A stretch of DNA of 64,000 nucleotides from Pseudomonadota bacterium (GCA_003353845.1 PIVT01000002.1:1-64000); one strand, 5' to 3'. Counted from the first letter of the stretch, positions 21,101 through 30,843 are shown. The notes: generated by a model from the sequence alone, not told the origin. Made by a program: numbers and translations.

Positions 21101-24100
21101 AATATTGAACAAAGCTTTTCTTGGGCTGGGAAGTCGTATACGTACTTCATCGATGATATTCCAGGATTCTATGAAAGTCTGAACGGCACATGGGATTTAC
21201 CTGCGGAGACGCAGAGCTTGGGGAAAACAGCTCCTGTCCTGGAGAGGAGTGGTGGCAGCTACTTGGTGACGCGAGTTGATGGCTCCTCTCCTACAGCCAC
21301 CCCTGACGGGGTCGACGCCGATGCCAAAAGCAGTGTCAGCTACTACTACGGTGAGGCAAAAATTCAAGCCTCGGGTCGGGGCGATCTCGGGTTCCACAAG
21401 GTTCGAACGCTGGACGAGCAAACCGGGGTCGAGACAACGACGACGTATCGCCAGGATTATCCCTTTGTCGGGTACCCCCTGGAGACCGAGGTCTGGGCAG
21501 ATGGCAAGAGGCTGAGCCACTCCGTGAGCAGGTGGAGCTTTCAGGACTGGAATCAAGGGAGCCCTTCACAACCCTATCAGCTCATCCTCGAATCCAGCGA
21601 AGAGAAAAAATACGATCTTGAGACGGCAAACCTTCTCTCGTATGTGAGAACCGTGAACACTTTCGATGCTTACGGGAATAATCGAAGCCTACAGATTGAA
21701 ACCTTCGATGATGAGGCAGGTGCGCGCCTGATTTCTTCCAAGACGACAGTGAGTGAATACGGTTTGGGTTCAGATCGCCGGCCCTACATCCAAGAAAAAG
21801 GTCGTGTGACCAGACTGATGACTACACATGGGCGACCCGGGATGCCTGATATCACCCGCGAGTCGGCTTTTGAATATTTTGATGTAAGCGAGGATGCGAG
21901 TTGTGTTAGCTCGGGCGAGCTGCTGAAGGGGCTTTTATGCAAAGAGGCGTTGATGCCCCAGGACGACAAGGCGCGACTGATGACTGCGTATCAGTACGAT
22001 CTCTTTGGCAACCAGGTCCAGAGAGAGATCCGGGGTCGCGTCGGGCCCTTGGAGGAGGTCGAGCTGCAAACTCGCAGAATCCAGTGGCGCTACGACAGTG
22101 CAGGAAGGTTTGTCGAAGAAACCATCAACCACAAAGGGCACAGCGAGCAGGCGTTGGAGCGAAATCGTTTGGGGTTACCGACCCGACTGATGAATGCCAA
22201 TGGGGTTGAAACGTATATTGCTTATGATGCCTTTGGCGAAGAGGTGCTCACCTGGGGTCAGACGGACGCCTACACCCGCAGTGCCCGAATTTGGTGTGCG
22301 GGGAGTCGTGCTGGAACGGTTGCCAGTTGTCCGGCAGCTGCAAGGTTTCTTGCTCTTGTTGAGCAAGCGGCGGGTGGAGTGGCCTGGGAGTACTTCGACG
22401 CCATTGGCCGTTCCGTGCGATCTGTTCAAATTGGATTGACAGGGGCTCCCGTTACCATCGATCGAGGCTACGACAATCTGGGACGCAAGAGTTTTGAGTC
22501 GGAGCCTTACTACGAGGGAGACAGCCGCTATAGCAGCCTCTTTACCTACGATTTACTGGGGCGCGTCACCCAGCACAGGCATCCCGATGAAACGAGTACC
22601 GTTACGAGTTTTCGTGAAATCTTGGGTGCCCAACGCACCCAGGTGACCAACTCGAAAGGCCAGAACCATATTGAAATCAGCAACGCGCTTGGAGAGCGCA
22701 TCAGTGTGACAGACCACGACGGTGGAAGTGTGGTCTTCGAATATTCTGCCGCGGGCAATCTCACAAAGACCGTCGCAAATGACATAGATGCGGCGACACC
22801 CCCCGTCGTGACTTCCATTGCTTACGATGTTCTCGGAAACAAAACCGAGATCATCGATCCTGACATGGGCATTTGGAGATACGAAACCAACGCCTTCGGT
22901 GAACTCATCTGGCAGCAAGACGCCAGGCTTCAAGTTTCAGAAACCAGCTACGATGAACTGGGCCGTAGGGTTCTACGAACAGAGAAAGTACCAGCGGTTC
23001 TAGAATCGGATGGCTTGCCCACCTCTTGGCTGACCCACAATAGTACCCGTTGGGAGTACGACACCGCTCCCAATGGGCTGGGTCAGTTGGCTCAGGTTCA
23101 TGACTCGCTTGGCTACAGAAAGACCTACTCCTATGACAGCCTCGGGCGACCCTCCCTTGTCACTACGCAGATTGATCCTGTGCCCGTGGGCGGAACCTTT
23201 AGCGAGAGGTCGACCTATGACCGATTCGGGCGCCCCGACCAGATGTTTGATGCCGCCGGTGAGAACAGTGCTGTTCGCAATGTCTACAATCGCTACGGCC
23301 ATCTGTATAAGGTCGTAGACAATCGCGATGAAAGCCATGTGTACTACGAGGTGAAGAATGTGGATGCGCGTGGGGCGCCAACCTCACAAGCACTTAGTGA
23401 TGGTGTCATTGTTGTGAATCAGGCGTGGCATGCTGCCAGCGGCCGACCACAGATCCTGGAGACCCTCAGCGCCGGACGGCAAGTTCAATATCAAGAATAT
23501 CAATGGGATGGCGTGGGGAACTTGGAGTGGCGCAACGATTATCGTCGAAATCGCAAAGATGAGTTTAGCTACGATAACCTGAATCGCCTGCGAAGGACAA
23601 GTCTGATGGATACATCGGGCGCGGAGAGCGTGAGTCTCGCCGCTCAGCAGATGCGCTACGACGGCTTTGGCAACCTCGCCTACAAGAGTGACGTTGGCAG
23701 TACGGATTATGTTTACGGGACGGGAAACTCGCAGGGAAGCAGCGAAGATGCCGGTCCCCATGCGCTGACCGAGGCGGCGGGCCGTTCGTACAAATACGAC
23801 GATAACGGCAGCATGGTAGAGCAGTGGTCTGATGGATTGCTGGAGCGTCGAATTACCTACACGCCCTTTAATAAGCCGAAAGAAATTATCAAGGGAACCC
23901 ACCGAACTGTTTTTGAATACGGTCCGGATCGCTCACGTGTTCGCCGCATGGACTTTAGAGCGCCCACGGCAGTGGGTCCTGAGGATCTGATAACTACGCT
24001 CTACCTCGGGAATGTGGAAAAGATCGTCAGCGCTGACGGAAGTTACGTGTTCAAGCGCTATGTGGGCGGAGTCATCATCACCAGCGCGCATAGTTTTAAT

Positions 24101-25630
24101 GGAGTCTCGCAGAGTGAAGAGGAGCATTATCGCGTCAAGGACCACCTGGGCTCCCTCGATGTATTGCTCACGCAGGCCGGTGCCGTCGCCCGGGAATTTG
24201 CTTTCGATGCTTGGGGGCAACGGCGAAACGGAGTCGATTGGACAGCCCTCTCAAGCCATGAGCTAACGAACTTCGATCACAGCCTCACCACCCGCGGCTA
24301 TACCGGGCATGAAATGCTGGACGAAGTCGGCGTCATCCACATGAACGGCAGGATTTATGACGCGCAGCTGGGTCGTTTTTTGCAAGCGGACATCCTCGTT
24401 CAATGGGTCAATGATCTGCAAAGTTACAATCGCTACAGCTATGTATTGAATAATCCACTGGCCTTCAGCGATCCCAGTGGGCATTTCATTCCAGCCATTA
24501 TCGGAATCGCGGTTTATGCAGCGACAGGGAGTGTGGGATGGTCCGTTGTCGCTGTGGGGTTAACCGCATTTACCCAGACCCTCGCCATGGGAGGGACCTT
24601 TGAACAGGCTTTGATTAGTGGGGCCTCGTCAGCGGCCTTTGCCTTTATCGGGGCCGGTGGAATTCCGGGCTTGTCGGGCTTTAGTATTGCGAATTACGGA
24701 TTTAATTTGACGAACACAGGTTTGCTGGTGGCTTATGGCACGGTGGGTGGAATCACGAACTCCTTGCAAGATGGGAACTTCGGAAATGGATTCGTCAGTG
24801 CCGGAATAAGCGGCTTGGTCGGGAGTGCTGTCGGCTCCCCGCAATACATGCCAGGTTATAGCGGCGAGTTTTTTATTGGAGTCTCCATGAAGAGCATTGT
24901 GGGCGGAACCCTTTCTGAGGTTACAGGAGGTAAGTTCGCCAATGGCGCTCTCTCGACAGCATTTGCTGCCTTGGCCAGTGGTGGGATGCAAGCGTTAAAG
25001 GGCGCGCCAAAGGGCGCGGAACTCACTGATTTAAGAGTGGTTCAATGTGGTGAAAGTGCGACTTGCTCGGGAAGCGATGGTTATGCCCTGGTGACAGACA
25101 CGGAAGCCATGGCCGCCGGGCTTCCCGGCGCACGATTTGATCTTGCCAATGGCTTGCGAGGCAGCCTGTTCAGTAAGGGGTCAGATTATTTGATGACTTT
25201 TGGAGGAACGAACCTGGTTTCCATCTGGAAGGACTGGATCGCCACCAACCTGGCACAGGGGATGGGGCTGAAGAGCAGCCAATACGAGTCGGCCATCGGG
25301 TTTGCTGATACCGCCTCTAAGACATTGGCTGGGAATCTTCGCTTTGCGGGTCACTCTCTTGGCGGGGGACTCGCGAGTGCTGCGGCCATTGTCACGGGTT
25401 CCAAGGCCGCAGTCTTTAATGCCTCCGGGTTGCATGGCAATACGGTCACCCGACACGGTGGCACACTCTCAGGCGGAGCAGGGCTTATCAACGCGTACTC
25501 GAGTTCCTATGACATATTGAATGTCTTGCAGGATTTAACGCCCATGCCCAATGGGGTCGGGCAGCGGTTTTCACTGGGAGCGGCCGGTTTGCATTCGCTA
25601 AAGGGTGTTTGTGGGGTCTCGGGATGCTAG
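18146..25630 (+). CDS. Giant secreted SpvB/RHS-repeat protein with C-terminal lipase-like domain
   Basis: 2494 residues. In order: Sec-type signal peptide (about 14-38); an Ala-Asn-Ser-Thr tandem repeat (3 copies, 39-50); dockerin-like calcium segments (GDVNADGRWDVGDVL, GDVNIGDVLLLIRG); thrombospondin-3-like repeats (DLDGDGLN, DTDGDGLDD, DSDGDGLSD) to about 190; an SpvB domain from about 205. FG-GAP/VCBS-type repeats follow (DVNGDGLLDLV, DFNGDGLTDLL, DYDGDGFVDLL), with a TcdB-like middle region and then many RHS/YD repeats (about 1300-1950). The RHS core ends DPSGHF near 2114. Beyond it are a Gly/Ala-rich hydrophobic stretch and a lipase-like domain with GHSLG at 2402-2406 (Ser2404). Asp2456 and His2483 could complete a triad. 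The layout is that of a polymorphic toxin or Tc-type cocoon with a lipase cargo. The next gene encodes an ankyrin lipoprotein. Confidence 0.88.
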   Translation: MCGSGVETVRKVKRPAAIVFSTLGGLALLAVLHDPAYSAANSTANSTANSTAKGDVNADGRWDVGDVLKTQQHLLSTKELNRDEVDAADVHPLGSGSELGSEAGNGDVNIGDVLLLIRGVASKNDADLDGDGLNKAEESTLGTSDFSTDTDGDGLDDAMEVSEVSGTSPVEPDSDGDGLSDGLEVNFLKSDPSTSDAVTHVGSTSGFFRVSESGAATYSIPLMTLAGTAGVVPQITLRYNSQVGNSLLGKGWFMDGISAIARCRQTLHQDGQAMPITWGVADRFCLNGQRLVVVSGDYGVDGSVYKTEIDSFVKVTLVSGAQNLPGNPDHFIVEGKDGSVSFMGNVPGGSYADARQVNINGGVLSWAIKKFEDSVGNPIWYEYENDGDGQRIHEIKYAYGSAEGPDAENASLRFTYADRPDVLSGFTAGHFFRTAKRLEKIELFHQDVELRETRLSYLPSSPTIRVSRLEAVQECVDTLCQPPTRFTWSVDEEGFESVGRESDLITGSGNWVAGMRPADVNGDGLLDLVWIIGDADDGGSDIDHHLRYALSDGRRLLPHHQNIVDFEPDSSPDWDVIDYNADGRSDAVVRDPSGVYQAYLSQPDTNGHWGLRSSALQTPITTRLSRQRNSPPAFKDFNSDGLVDVYYRDKDGIDQFRYLKVDPTQAVSSQHYYAFGDPHGAEISSPGNRTPCIEGYPCGWEFETGEVATEEGVIEPEKILLPGSALDFNGDGQQDLLIQRAVRTKDIRDPCDFDCSYSRLATTKEAQTFSVTDGFQFFDGLWPVSPEPTDLFAADFNGDGLTDLLSEYRVPTEIDSAYGSSGGSVEEFIHLSNGSGFEPAISIRKYQVLDTAPFIGEMPKPWRQLIDYDGDGFVDLLYQEQWTTAIYVLPWNSETNRFDEPIHVLDNTGLSFSRQQLFIDISGDRLPDYVSILTGTKGNIKVYRHRGDGQVRQAITKITNGLGAETDIAYGSMANSQHYEQLNISNIEQSFSWAGKSYTYFIDDIPGFYESLNGTWDLPAETQSLGKTAPVLERSGGSYLVTRVDGSSPTATPDGVDADAKSSVSYYYGEAKIQASGRGDLGFHKVRTLDEQTGVETTTTYRQDYPFVGYPLETEVWADGKRLSHSVSRWSFQDWNQGSPSQPYQLILESSEEKKYDLETANLLSYVRTVNTFDAYGNNRSLQIETFDDEAGARLISSKTTVSEYGLGSDRRPYIQEKGRVTRLMTTHGRPGMPDITRESAFEYFDVSEDASCVSSGELLKGLLCKEALMPQDDKARLMTAYQYDLFGNQVQREIRGRVGPLEEVELQTRRIQWRYDSAGRFVEETINHKGHSEQALERNRLGLPTRLMNANGVETYIAYDAFGEEVLTWGQTDAYTRSARIWCAGSRAGTVASCPAAARFLALVEQAAGGVAWEYFDAIGRSVRSVQIGLTGAPVTIDRGYDNLGRKSFESEPYYEGDSRYSSLFTYDLLGRVTQHRHPDETSTVTSFREILGAQRTQVTNSKGQNHIEISNALGERISVTDHDGGSVVFEYSAAGNLTKTVANDIDAATPPVVTSIAYDVLGNKTEIIDPDMGIWRYETNAFGELIWQQDARLQVSETSYDELGRRVLRTEKVPAVLESDGLPTSWLTHNSTRWEYDTAPNGLGQLAQVHDSLGYRKTYSYDSLGRPSLVTTQIDPVPVGGTFSERSTYDRFGRPDQMFDAAGENSAVRNVYNRYGHLYKVVDNRDESHVYYEVKNVDARGAPTSQALSDGVIVVNQAWHAASGRPQILETLSAGRQVQYQEYQWDGVGNLEWRNDYRRNRKDEFSYDNLNRLRRTSLMDTSGAESVSLAAQQMRYDGFGNLAYKSDVGSTDYVYGTGNSQGSSEDAGPHALTEAAGRSYKYDDNGSMVEQWSDGLLERRITYTPFNKPKEIIKGTHRTVFEYGPDRSRVRRMDFRAPTAVGPEDLITTLYLGNVEKIVSADGSYVFKRYVGGVIITSAHSFNGVSQSEEEHYRVKDHLGSLDVLLTQAGAVAREFAFDAWGQRRNGVDWTALSSHELTNFDHSLTTRGYTGHEMLDEVGVIHMNGRIYDAQLGRFLQADILVQWVNDLQSYNRYSYVLNNPLAFSDPSGHFIPAIIGIAVYAATGSVGWSVVAVGLTAFTQTLAMGGTFEQALISGASSAAFAFIGAGGIPGLSGFSIANYGFNLTNTGLLVAYGTVGGITNSLQDGNFGNGFVSAGISGLVGSAVGSPQYMPGYSGEFFIGVSMKSIVGGTLSEVTGGKFANGALSTAFAALASGGMQALKGAPKGAELTDLRVVQCGESATCSGSDGYALVTDTEAMAAGLPGARFDLANGLRGSLFSKGSDYLMTFGGTNLVSIWKDWIATNLAQGMGLKSSQYESAIGFADTASKTLAGNLRFAGHSLGGGLASAAAIVTGSKAAVFNASGLHGNTVTRHGGTLSGGAGLINAYSSSYDILNVLQDLTPMPNGVGQRFSLGAAGLHSLKGVCGVSGC
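18263..18301 (+). repeat. 12-bp tandem repeat, three copies, at the RHS protein N-terminus
   Basis: The unit AGCCAATTCCAC is repeated three times in a row, encoding Ala-Asn-Ser-Thr three times just after the predicted signal peptide. The unit is a multiple of three, so copy number could vary without breaking the frame. Confidence 0.85.
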
Positions 25631-25653
25631 GGGGCGGCGAGAGGCTAAGGGTA

Positions 25654-26463
25654 ATGAAAGCAATGTTGAGAATGTTTTTGTCCTTGTTTTTGATTGGCCT
25701 CTTGATTGGCTGTGCCAGTGATGATGAAGTGTCGAAAATCCTTCGAGACATAAAGCAATCCCAACGAGATGCGGACCAACGGGCCAGTCAGGAGTTGGTT
25801 GCCTTCATGTCCTTGGAAACGATGTTCCCCGACCCACAAGTGCGGGCCTTGGCCAAGGCGGCGGGCAAAGGCCGAATCCGCACGATCAACGCGTGGGTTG
25901 AAAAAGGCGTCGATGTAAATTCGCGTGGCACGAGGGGGGCGACATCGCTGTTTTGGGCCATGAGGAATGCCAAAGGCTTCAAGCGCTTACTGGAACTGGG
26001 CGCGGATCCCAATGTGGTGTTTGACGACGGAAGTTCCATTATGAATTGGGCCGTCATCCATCGGAAAGAAGTGTTTTTGAAGACGGCCTTGGAATATGGG
26101 GGCGATCCCAACCTGGTCGCGGGCCCACTTGGGAAGACGCCCTTGTTCGAGGCCCTGGGTCCCATGAGGAAAGATAGAGCAAGGCTGTTATTGGATGCCG
26201 GGGCCAATATGAATGCGCAGACCATCAATGGGAGGACGCCCCTCAACATCGCTGCGGGTTTGGGCCAATACGATCTGGTTTTAGAATTACTTGAACGAGG
26301 CGCTGACTATACCCTTGAAGACAACTACGGATTTGATCTCGCTGACATCATCGCAAGGAGCCAAAAGACCATGGATCCAGGCAATGAATTGACGGAATGG
26401 ATGCGCAAAGTGATTCGTTGGTTGGGCGAGCGTGGGGTGAGCATTCCTGAAGCGCGCTATTAG
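25654..26463 (+). CDS. Ankyrin-repeat lipoprotein, candidate immunity protein
   Basis: 269 residues from the ATG at 25654. A lipoprotein signal ends LLIGC (Cys20), with Ala at +2, which predicts sorting to the outer membrane. After a short charged helix, about five ankyrin repeats fill 65-250 (for example FKRLLELGADPNVVFDDGSS and ARLLLDAGANMNAQTINGRT). The gene starts 23 bp after the giant RHS gene on the same strand, so the two are probably co-transcribed. Ankyrin proteins are among the immunity families known for polymorphic toxins. A periplasm-facing lipoprotein would be the right place to block a lipase acting on membranes from outside. The immunity role is an inference from order and location. 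Confidence 0.85.
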   Translation: MKAMLRMFLSLFLIGLLIGCASDDEVSKILRDIKQSQRDADQRASQELVAFMSLETMFPDPQVRALAKAAGKGRIRTINAWVEKGVDVNSRGTRGATSLFWAMRNAKGFKRLLELGADPNVVFDDGSSIMNWAVIHRKEVFLKTALEYGGDPNLVAGPLGKTPLFEALGPMRKDRARLLLDAGANMNAQTINGRTPLNIAAGLGQYDLVLELLERGADYTLEDNYGFDLADIIARSQKTMDPGNELTEWMRKVIRWLGERGVSIPEARY

Positions 26464-26566
26464 AGGAATAAAAAGGTCCTTGAGATTGATTTCAACCCGC
26501 TTCCCGCCTTGATCCGCTCTGGATCTCCCCGTATTCTCCGAACCTTACCGGAGATTACACCCCGTC

Positions 26567-27502
26567 ATGTCCAGCCCCGTTATCCAAATCGGCGAAGGCT
26601 CAGAAGCCTTTTCCCACAGGCGCTTGCCCAGTTACTGCTATCGCGAGCCACGGCCCAATTCGGCCATGGCCGGGCATGCCAAGCGCTTGCGCGAAGCAGG
26701 TCTGGCCAGTGTGTGTGAAGAGGCGCGCTGTCCCAATCGCGGTGAATGCTGGGAGCGCGGACACGTCACCGTCATGCTCATGGGTGATGTGTGTACACGG
26801 GCCTGCCGTTTCTGTGCAGTGGCCACGGGCAAGCCGGTCCTGCCGCCCAACCCCGAGGAGCCGCGGCAAGTGGCCCGGCTAGCGGAGGAGGGGAACTGGG
26901 CTCACGTGGTACTCACCTCGGTGAACCGAGATGATTTGCCCGACGGCGGCGCGGCCCACTTCGCCCGGGTGATTGAAGCGCTGCAGGCTTCCAGGCCTCA
27001 GGCCACAGTGGAAGTGCTGACCCCTGATTTTCAAGGTGATGCCGAGGCCGTGCGCAGCGTGATGAATGCCGGGCCGGATGTTTTCAACCACAATGTGGAG
27101 ACCATCCCCCGCTTGTATCGCCAGGTGCGACCCGGTGCGCGTTTTCAGCGCTCCTTGGATGTGTTGGCCCTGGCCAAGCGGGCGCGACCTCACAGCATTG
27201 TGAAATCTGGCTTGATGTTGGGCTTGGGAGAGACCGCGGAAGAGGTCTTGGAAGTGTTGGCGGCTTTGCGGGCTCACGGTGTGGATACGCTTACCTTGGG
27301 GCAATACCTGCGCCCGTCGCGCACACACCTGGCCGTCGAACGTTATTGGGATCCTGCGGAATTCCGTGACCTGGCCGAAGAAGGCATGAAATTGGGCTTT
27401 TTGCACATCGCCAGCGGACCGTTGGTGCGATCTTCCTACAACGCCGAAGAGACGCTGCAAGCCATTCGCGCTGAGCGTCAGGAATTGTTGATTTCCACCT
27501 AA
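26567..27502 (+). CDS. lipA: Lipoyl synthase
   Basis: Radical SAM enzyme that inserts two sulfurs into octanoyl groups on E2/GcvH proteins. It is 311 residues, the usual length. The auxiliary [4Fe-4S] cluster cysteines are Cys50, Cys55 and Cys61 ([12 protein letters not shown]), and the SAM cluster is CTRACRFC (Cys76, Cys80, Cys83). The C-terminal RSSYNAEE segment carries the Ser that ligates the auxiliary cluster. No lipB is adjacent. The aminotransferase gene follows 50 bp later. Confidence 0.97.
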   Translation: MSSPVIQIGEGSEAFSHRRLPSYCYREPRPNSAMAGHAKRLREAGLASVCEEARCPNRGECWERGHVTVMLMGDVCTRACRFCAVATGKPVLPPNPEEPRQVARLAEEGNWAHVVLTSVNRDDLPDGGAAHFARVIEALQASRPQATVEVLTPDFQGDAEAVRSVMNAGPDVFNHNVETIPRLYRQVRPGARFQRSLDVLALAKRARPHSIVKSGLMLGLGETAEEVLEVLAALRAHGVDTLTLGQYLRPSRTHLAVERYWDPAEFRDLAEEGMKLGFLHIASGPLVRSSYNAEETLQAIRAERQELLIST

Positions 27503-27552
27503 AATCGGGTACTTATCAGGCTGTCACTTCTCCCAAGGAACGATCCGCCACT

Positions 27553-28767
27553 ATGCCGTCGCCCACTCGTTACGACTTCCACAAATTAAACCGGCTACCG
27601 CCTTACGTGTTTACCCAGGTCAACGACTTGAAGGCCGCGGCGCGTGCGGCTGGGGAAGACATTGTCGATTTGGGTATGGGCAACCCCGATTTGCCGACAC
27701 CTCCACACATTGTGGAGAAGATTTGTGAGGCAGCGCGAAATGGCCGCAATCATCGCTACTCCACCTCACGCGGTGTACCCAACTTGCGTGCCGCAGTTTG
27801 CGAGTGGTATGAGCGACGCCATGGCGTGATTTTCGATCCCGAAACCGAAGCCATCGCCACCATTGGTGCCAAGGAGGGGCTTTCCCATTTTGTGCTGATG
27901 ACGGCGGGTCCGGGCGACGTCGTGCTCTGCCCGGATCCCGCTTATCCCATTCATCAATACTCGGTGATTATTTCGGGAGCGGATTTGCGGCGCGTGGCCC
28001 TGGGGCCAGGCCAGGATTTCTTTGCCAACCTGGAAGAGGCCATGACGACGACCTGGCCCAAACCCAAAATGTTGATTTTGAGTTTCCCCTCGAATCCAAC
28101 GACGCAAATCGTGGATTTGGCCTTCTTTGAACGAGTGGTGGCCTTTGCTCGAGAGCACGAGCTGATCGTGTTGCACGACTTTGCCTATGCCGAAATCACC
28201 TTCGATGGTTACCAGCCCCCCAGCATCATGGAGGTCGAGGGCGCTCGCGATGTGGCCATTGAACTGCTTTCCCTTTCCAAGAGCCACAGCATGGCAGGTT
28301 GGCGCGTGGGCTTTGCCGTGGGCAATCAGCAGATGATCCATGCCCTGACACGCATCAAGAGCTACTTGGATTACGGAATCCCCCAGCCCATTCAAATTGG
28401 CGCCATTGAAGCCCTGCGCGGTTCCCAGGATTGCGTGGCCGAAGCCTGTAAGGTGTACAAGCAGCGGCGCGATGTACTCATCGACGGACTGGGTCGGGTG
28501 GGCGCGGGTTGCTGGGAGATCGAGAAGCCCTGTGCCACCATGTTTGTGTGGGCAAAAATTCCCGATCCCTTTGCGCAGCTGGGTTCGTTAGAATTCTCCA
28601 AGCGCCTGTTGCGCGAGGGAAAAGTAGCGGTTTCACCGGGTGTGGGTTTCGGCAGCGAGGGCGAGGGCTATGTTCGCTTTGCCCTGGTGGAGAATGATCA
28701 GCGTATTCGCCAGGCCGTGCGCGGAATTCGCCGCTTTTTGCAAGATCCGGCGAACGCCGAGAAGTAA
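27553..28767 (+). CDS. alaC: AlaC-type PLP aminotransferase
   Basis: Class I/II aminotransferase of 404 residues. The PLP lysine is Lys243 in [14 protein letters not shown]; the phosphate-contact region GAKEGLSH and the SFPSNPTTQ loop are also present. The N-terminal [19 protein letters not shown] and DLGMGNPD match the AlaC/YfdZ subgroup, which makes alanine from pyruvate and glutamate; related family members act in lysine and methionine pathways. In many proteobacteria this gene precedes hom and thrC; here thrC follows directly 42 bp later with no hom between. Substrate specificity is inferred from subgroup resemblance. Confidence 0.85.
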   Translation: MPSPTRYDFHKLNRLPPYVFTQVNDLKAAARAAGEDIVDLGMGNPDLPTPPHIVEKICEAARNGRNHRYSTSRGVPNLRAAVCEWYERRHGVIFDPETEAIATIGAKEGLSHFVLMTAGPGDVVLCPDPAYPIHQYSVIISGADLRRVALGPGQDFFANLEEAMTTTWPKPKMLILSFPSNPTTQIVDLAFFERVVAFAREHELIVLHDFAYAEITFDGYQPPSIMEVEGARDVAIELLSLSKSHSMAGWRVGFAVGNQQMIHALTRIKSYLDYGIPQPIQIGAIEALRGSQDCVAEACKVYKQRRDVLIDGLGRVGAGCWEIEKPCATMFVWAKIPDPFAQLGSLEFSKRLLREGKVAVSPGVGFGSEGEGYVRFALVENDQRIRQAVRGIRRFLQDPANAEK

Positions 28768-28809
28768 AACGGGAAGATCAAGACGAAGTAAGACAAGGGA
28801 GCGTAGGGC

Positions 28810-30159
28810 ATGTCTGCGGAAGAAGGATACAGCGCGTGGTTTGAGAGCATCGAGAATCAGGGTGAGCGCTACGAGTTGGATGAGATTGTCTACACCGATC
28901 AAACCGGTGGGTTGCTTCAGGTGGTTCACGACATGGAACCGCTCAAGAAACGATCGGGGCCGGAGTGGCGCGATCTATTTGTGGAGCGCGCACACCAGAC
29001 CGCATGGCCGCATGGCTCAGGTGTCTGGGGCAAGAAAGAATGGGTTTTGCCAGGGGTGGCCGACGAAAACGTGGTCTCCTTGTACGAGGGTAACACCAAC
29101 TTGTTTTGGGCGGATCGCTACGGCCAACAGTTGGGGTTGGAGGACCTCTGGATCAAGCAGTGCGGCAACACGCACACGGGTTCTTTTAAAGACCTGGGCA
29201 TGACGGCCCTGGTTTCCCAGGTAAAAGAGATGCTCTCGCGCGGCGTGCATGTTCCCGCCGTGGCCTGTGCCTCCACGGGGGATACCTCGGCAGCGCTGTC
29301 CGCTTACGCGGCGGCTGCGGGCATCCCGGCTATTGTCTTCTTGCCCAAGGGCAAGGTGAGTATCGCGCAATTGATTCAGCCGGTGGCCAATGGCGCCATG
29401 GTGTTCCAATTGGACACGGATTTCGACGGCTGCATGGAGATCGTGCAGAAGGTCTCCAAGAACGACGGCGTTTATCTGGCCAACTCCATGAACAGTTTGC
29501 GCATCGAAGGTCAGAAGACGGTAGGCATTGAAATTATTCAGCAGATGAACTGGGAAGTACCCGATTGGATCATTATTCCCGGTGGAAACCTGGGAAATGT
29601 TTCGGCCTTGGCCAAGGGCATCGACATGATGCTGGAGTTGGGCTTGATTGATAAGAAGCCGCGCATTGTTTGCGCCCAGGCTGAGCACGCCAACCCCTTG
29701 TACCTGGCCTATCAAAAAGAGTTCAAAGAGTTCCAGCCGGTGACGGCTCTGCCCACCTTGGCTTCCGCTATTCAAATCGGAAACCCGGTTTCCTATGCCA
29801 AGGCCGTGGCGGCGCTGCATGACTATGACGGTATTGTGGAACAAGCCAGTGAGGGAGAATTGGCCGAAGCTTGCGCCAAGGCAGATCGTACGGGCTTGTT
29901 TAATTGCCCCCACACGGGCGTGGCACTGGCGGCCTTGGAAAAATTGGTGGGCAAGGGAACGATCAAGAAGAGTGACAAAGTGGTGGTGATCTCCACGGCT
30001 CACGGGTTGAAGTTCATCGACTTCAAAGTGAAGTACCACGAAAATGCTTTTAAAGAATTCACCGCACAAATTCCGAACCCGCCCATGGACGTGCCCGCCA
30101 AATATGAAAAGGTGCGCGATGCCATGTTGCGCGAGATTGATAGGCGCTTCCCGAGCTAG
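28810..30159 (+). CDS. thrC: Threonine synthase
   Basis: PLP enzyme converting O-phosphohomoserine to threonine. 449 residues; the PLP lysine is Lys127 in [13 protein letters not shown], followed by [19 protein letters not shown], and the glycine-rich phosphate loop is [13 protein letters not shown] good ribosome binding site (AAGGGAG) lies upstream. It is probably co-transcribed with the AlaC-type gene. Homoserine dehydrogenase and homoserine kinase genes are not in the window. Confidence 0.95.
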   Translation: MSAEEGYSAWFESIENQGERYELDEIVYTDQTGGLLQVVHDMEPLKKRSGPEWRDLFVERAHQTAWPHGSGVWGKKEWVLPGVADENVVSLYEGNTNLFWADRYGQQLGLEDLWIKQCGNTHTGSFKDLGMTALVSQVKEMLSRGVHVPAVACASTGDTSAALSAYAAAAGIPAIVFLPKGKVSIAQLIQPVANGAMVFQLDTDFDGCMEIVQKVSKNDGVYLANSMNSLRIEGQKTVGIEIIQQMNWEVPDWIIIPGGNLGNVSALAKGIDMMLELGLIDKKPRIVCAQAEHANPLYLAYQKEFKEFQPVTALPTLASAIQIGNPVSYAKAVAALHDYDGIVEQASEGELAEACAKADRTGLFNCPHTGVALAALEKLVGKGTIKKSDKVVVISTAHGLKFIDFKVKYHENAFKEFTAQIPNPPMDVPAKYEKVRDAMLREIDRRFPS

Positions 30160-30214
30160 CTTCGAATTGATGCTGTAGCGGAAGAGTTTTTAGAAGAGGA
30201 CACACGAGCACATT

Positions 30215-30838
30215 ATGTTTACAGGTATTATCGAAACCATGGGTGAGTTGATCGCTATTGAACCCGAGGGTGAGATCACGCACTTGCGAGTGCGTGCTCC
30301 CGAAGTTGCCGAGGGCTTGGCCGTGGGTGACAGCGTGGCCAATAACGGCGTGTGCTTGACGGTTACCTCAGCCGCCGAGGGTGTGATGAGCTTCGATGCC
30401 ATCCAAGAGACCTTGGACAAGACGGACTTGGGGTCTTTGAAAGTCGGTGACGCCATCAATCTGGAGCGAGCCATGGCTGCGGACGGCCGATTCGGCGGTC
30501 ACATCGTGCAGGGGCACGTGGATACCACGGGTCAGGTGCGAGCCTTTGAAAAGCAAGGGGAAGATGTGCGCCTGCACATTCAGACCTCTGAGGACTTTGC
30601 CGAACTACTCGTGCCCAAGGGTTCGGTCACCATTTCCGGTGTGTCGCTTACAGTGGTGGATGTGGTAAAGGACGGCTTTGACGTGGCGCTTATCCCTGTG
30701 ACCTTGCGCGACACCACCTTGGGTGCTGTGCAGGTGGGAGATCCCGTCAACCTCGAAGCCGATGTCATTGGCAAGTACGTGCAGCGTTACCTGGCGCGCC
30801 TGTTACCCGAGATGGTGCCCGAAACGGGCAAGGGCTGA
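30215..30838 (+). CDS. ribE: Riboflavin synthase alpha chain
   Basis: Dismutates two 6,7-dimethyl-8-ribityllumazines to riboflavin. 207 residues with two tandem lumazine-binding repeats: the first begins MFTGIIETMGEL with NGVCLTVT, the second begins GGHIVQGHVDTTGQV with SGVSLTVVDV. The C-terminal VNLEADVIGKYVQRYL motif is typical. It stands 55 bp after thrC, with no other rib gene next to it; the short upstream gap leaves no room for an FMN riboswitch. Confidence 0.95.
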   Translation: MFTGIIETMGELIAIEPEGEITHLRVRAPEVAEGLAVGDSVANNGVCLTVTSAAEGVMSFDAIQETLDKTDLGSLKVGDAINLERAMAADGRFGGHIVQGHVDTTGQVRAFEKQGEDVRLHIQTSEDFAELLVPKGSVTISGVSLTVVDVVKDGFDVALIPVTLRDTTLGAVQVGDPVNLEADVIGKYVQRYLARLLPEMVPETGKG

Positions 30839-30843
30839 GTTGC

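Noticed and set aside
30160-30214. FMN riboswitch before riboflavin synthase
   Set aside because: Only 55 bp separate it from thrC, too short for the aptamer, and no conserved elements are seen.
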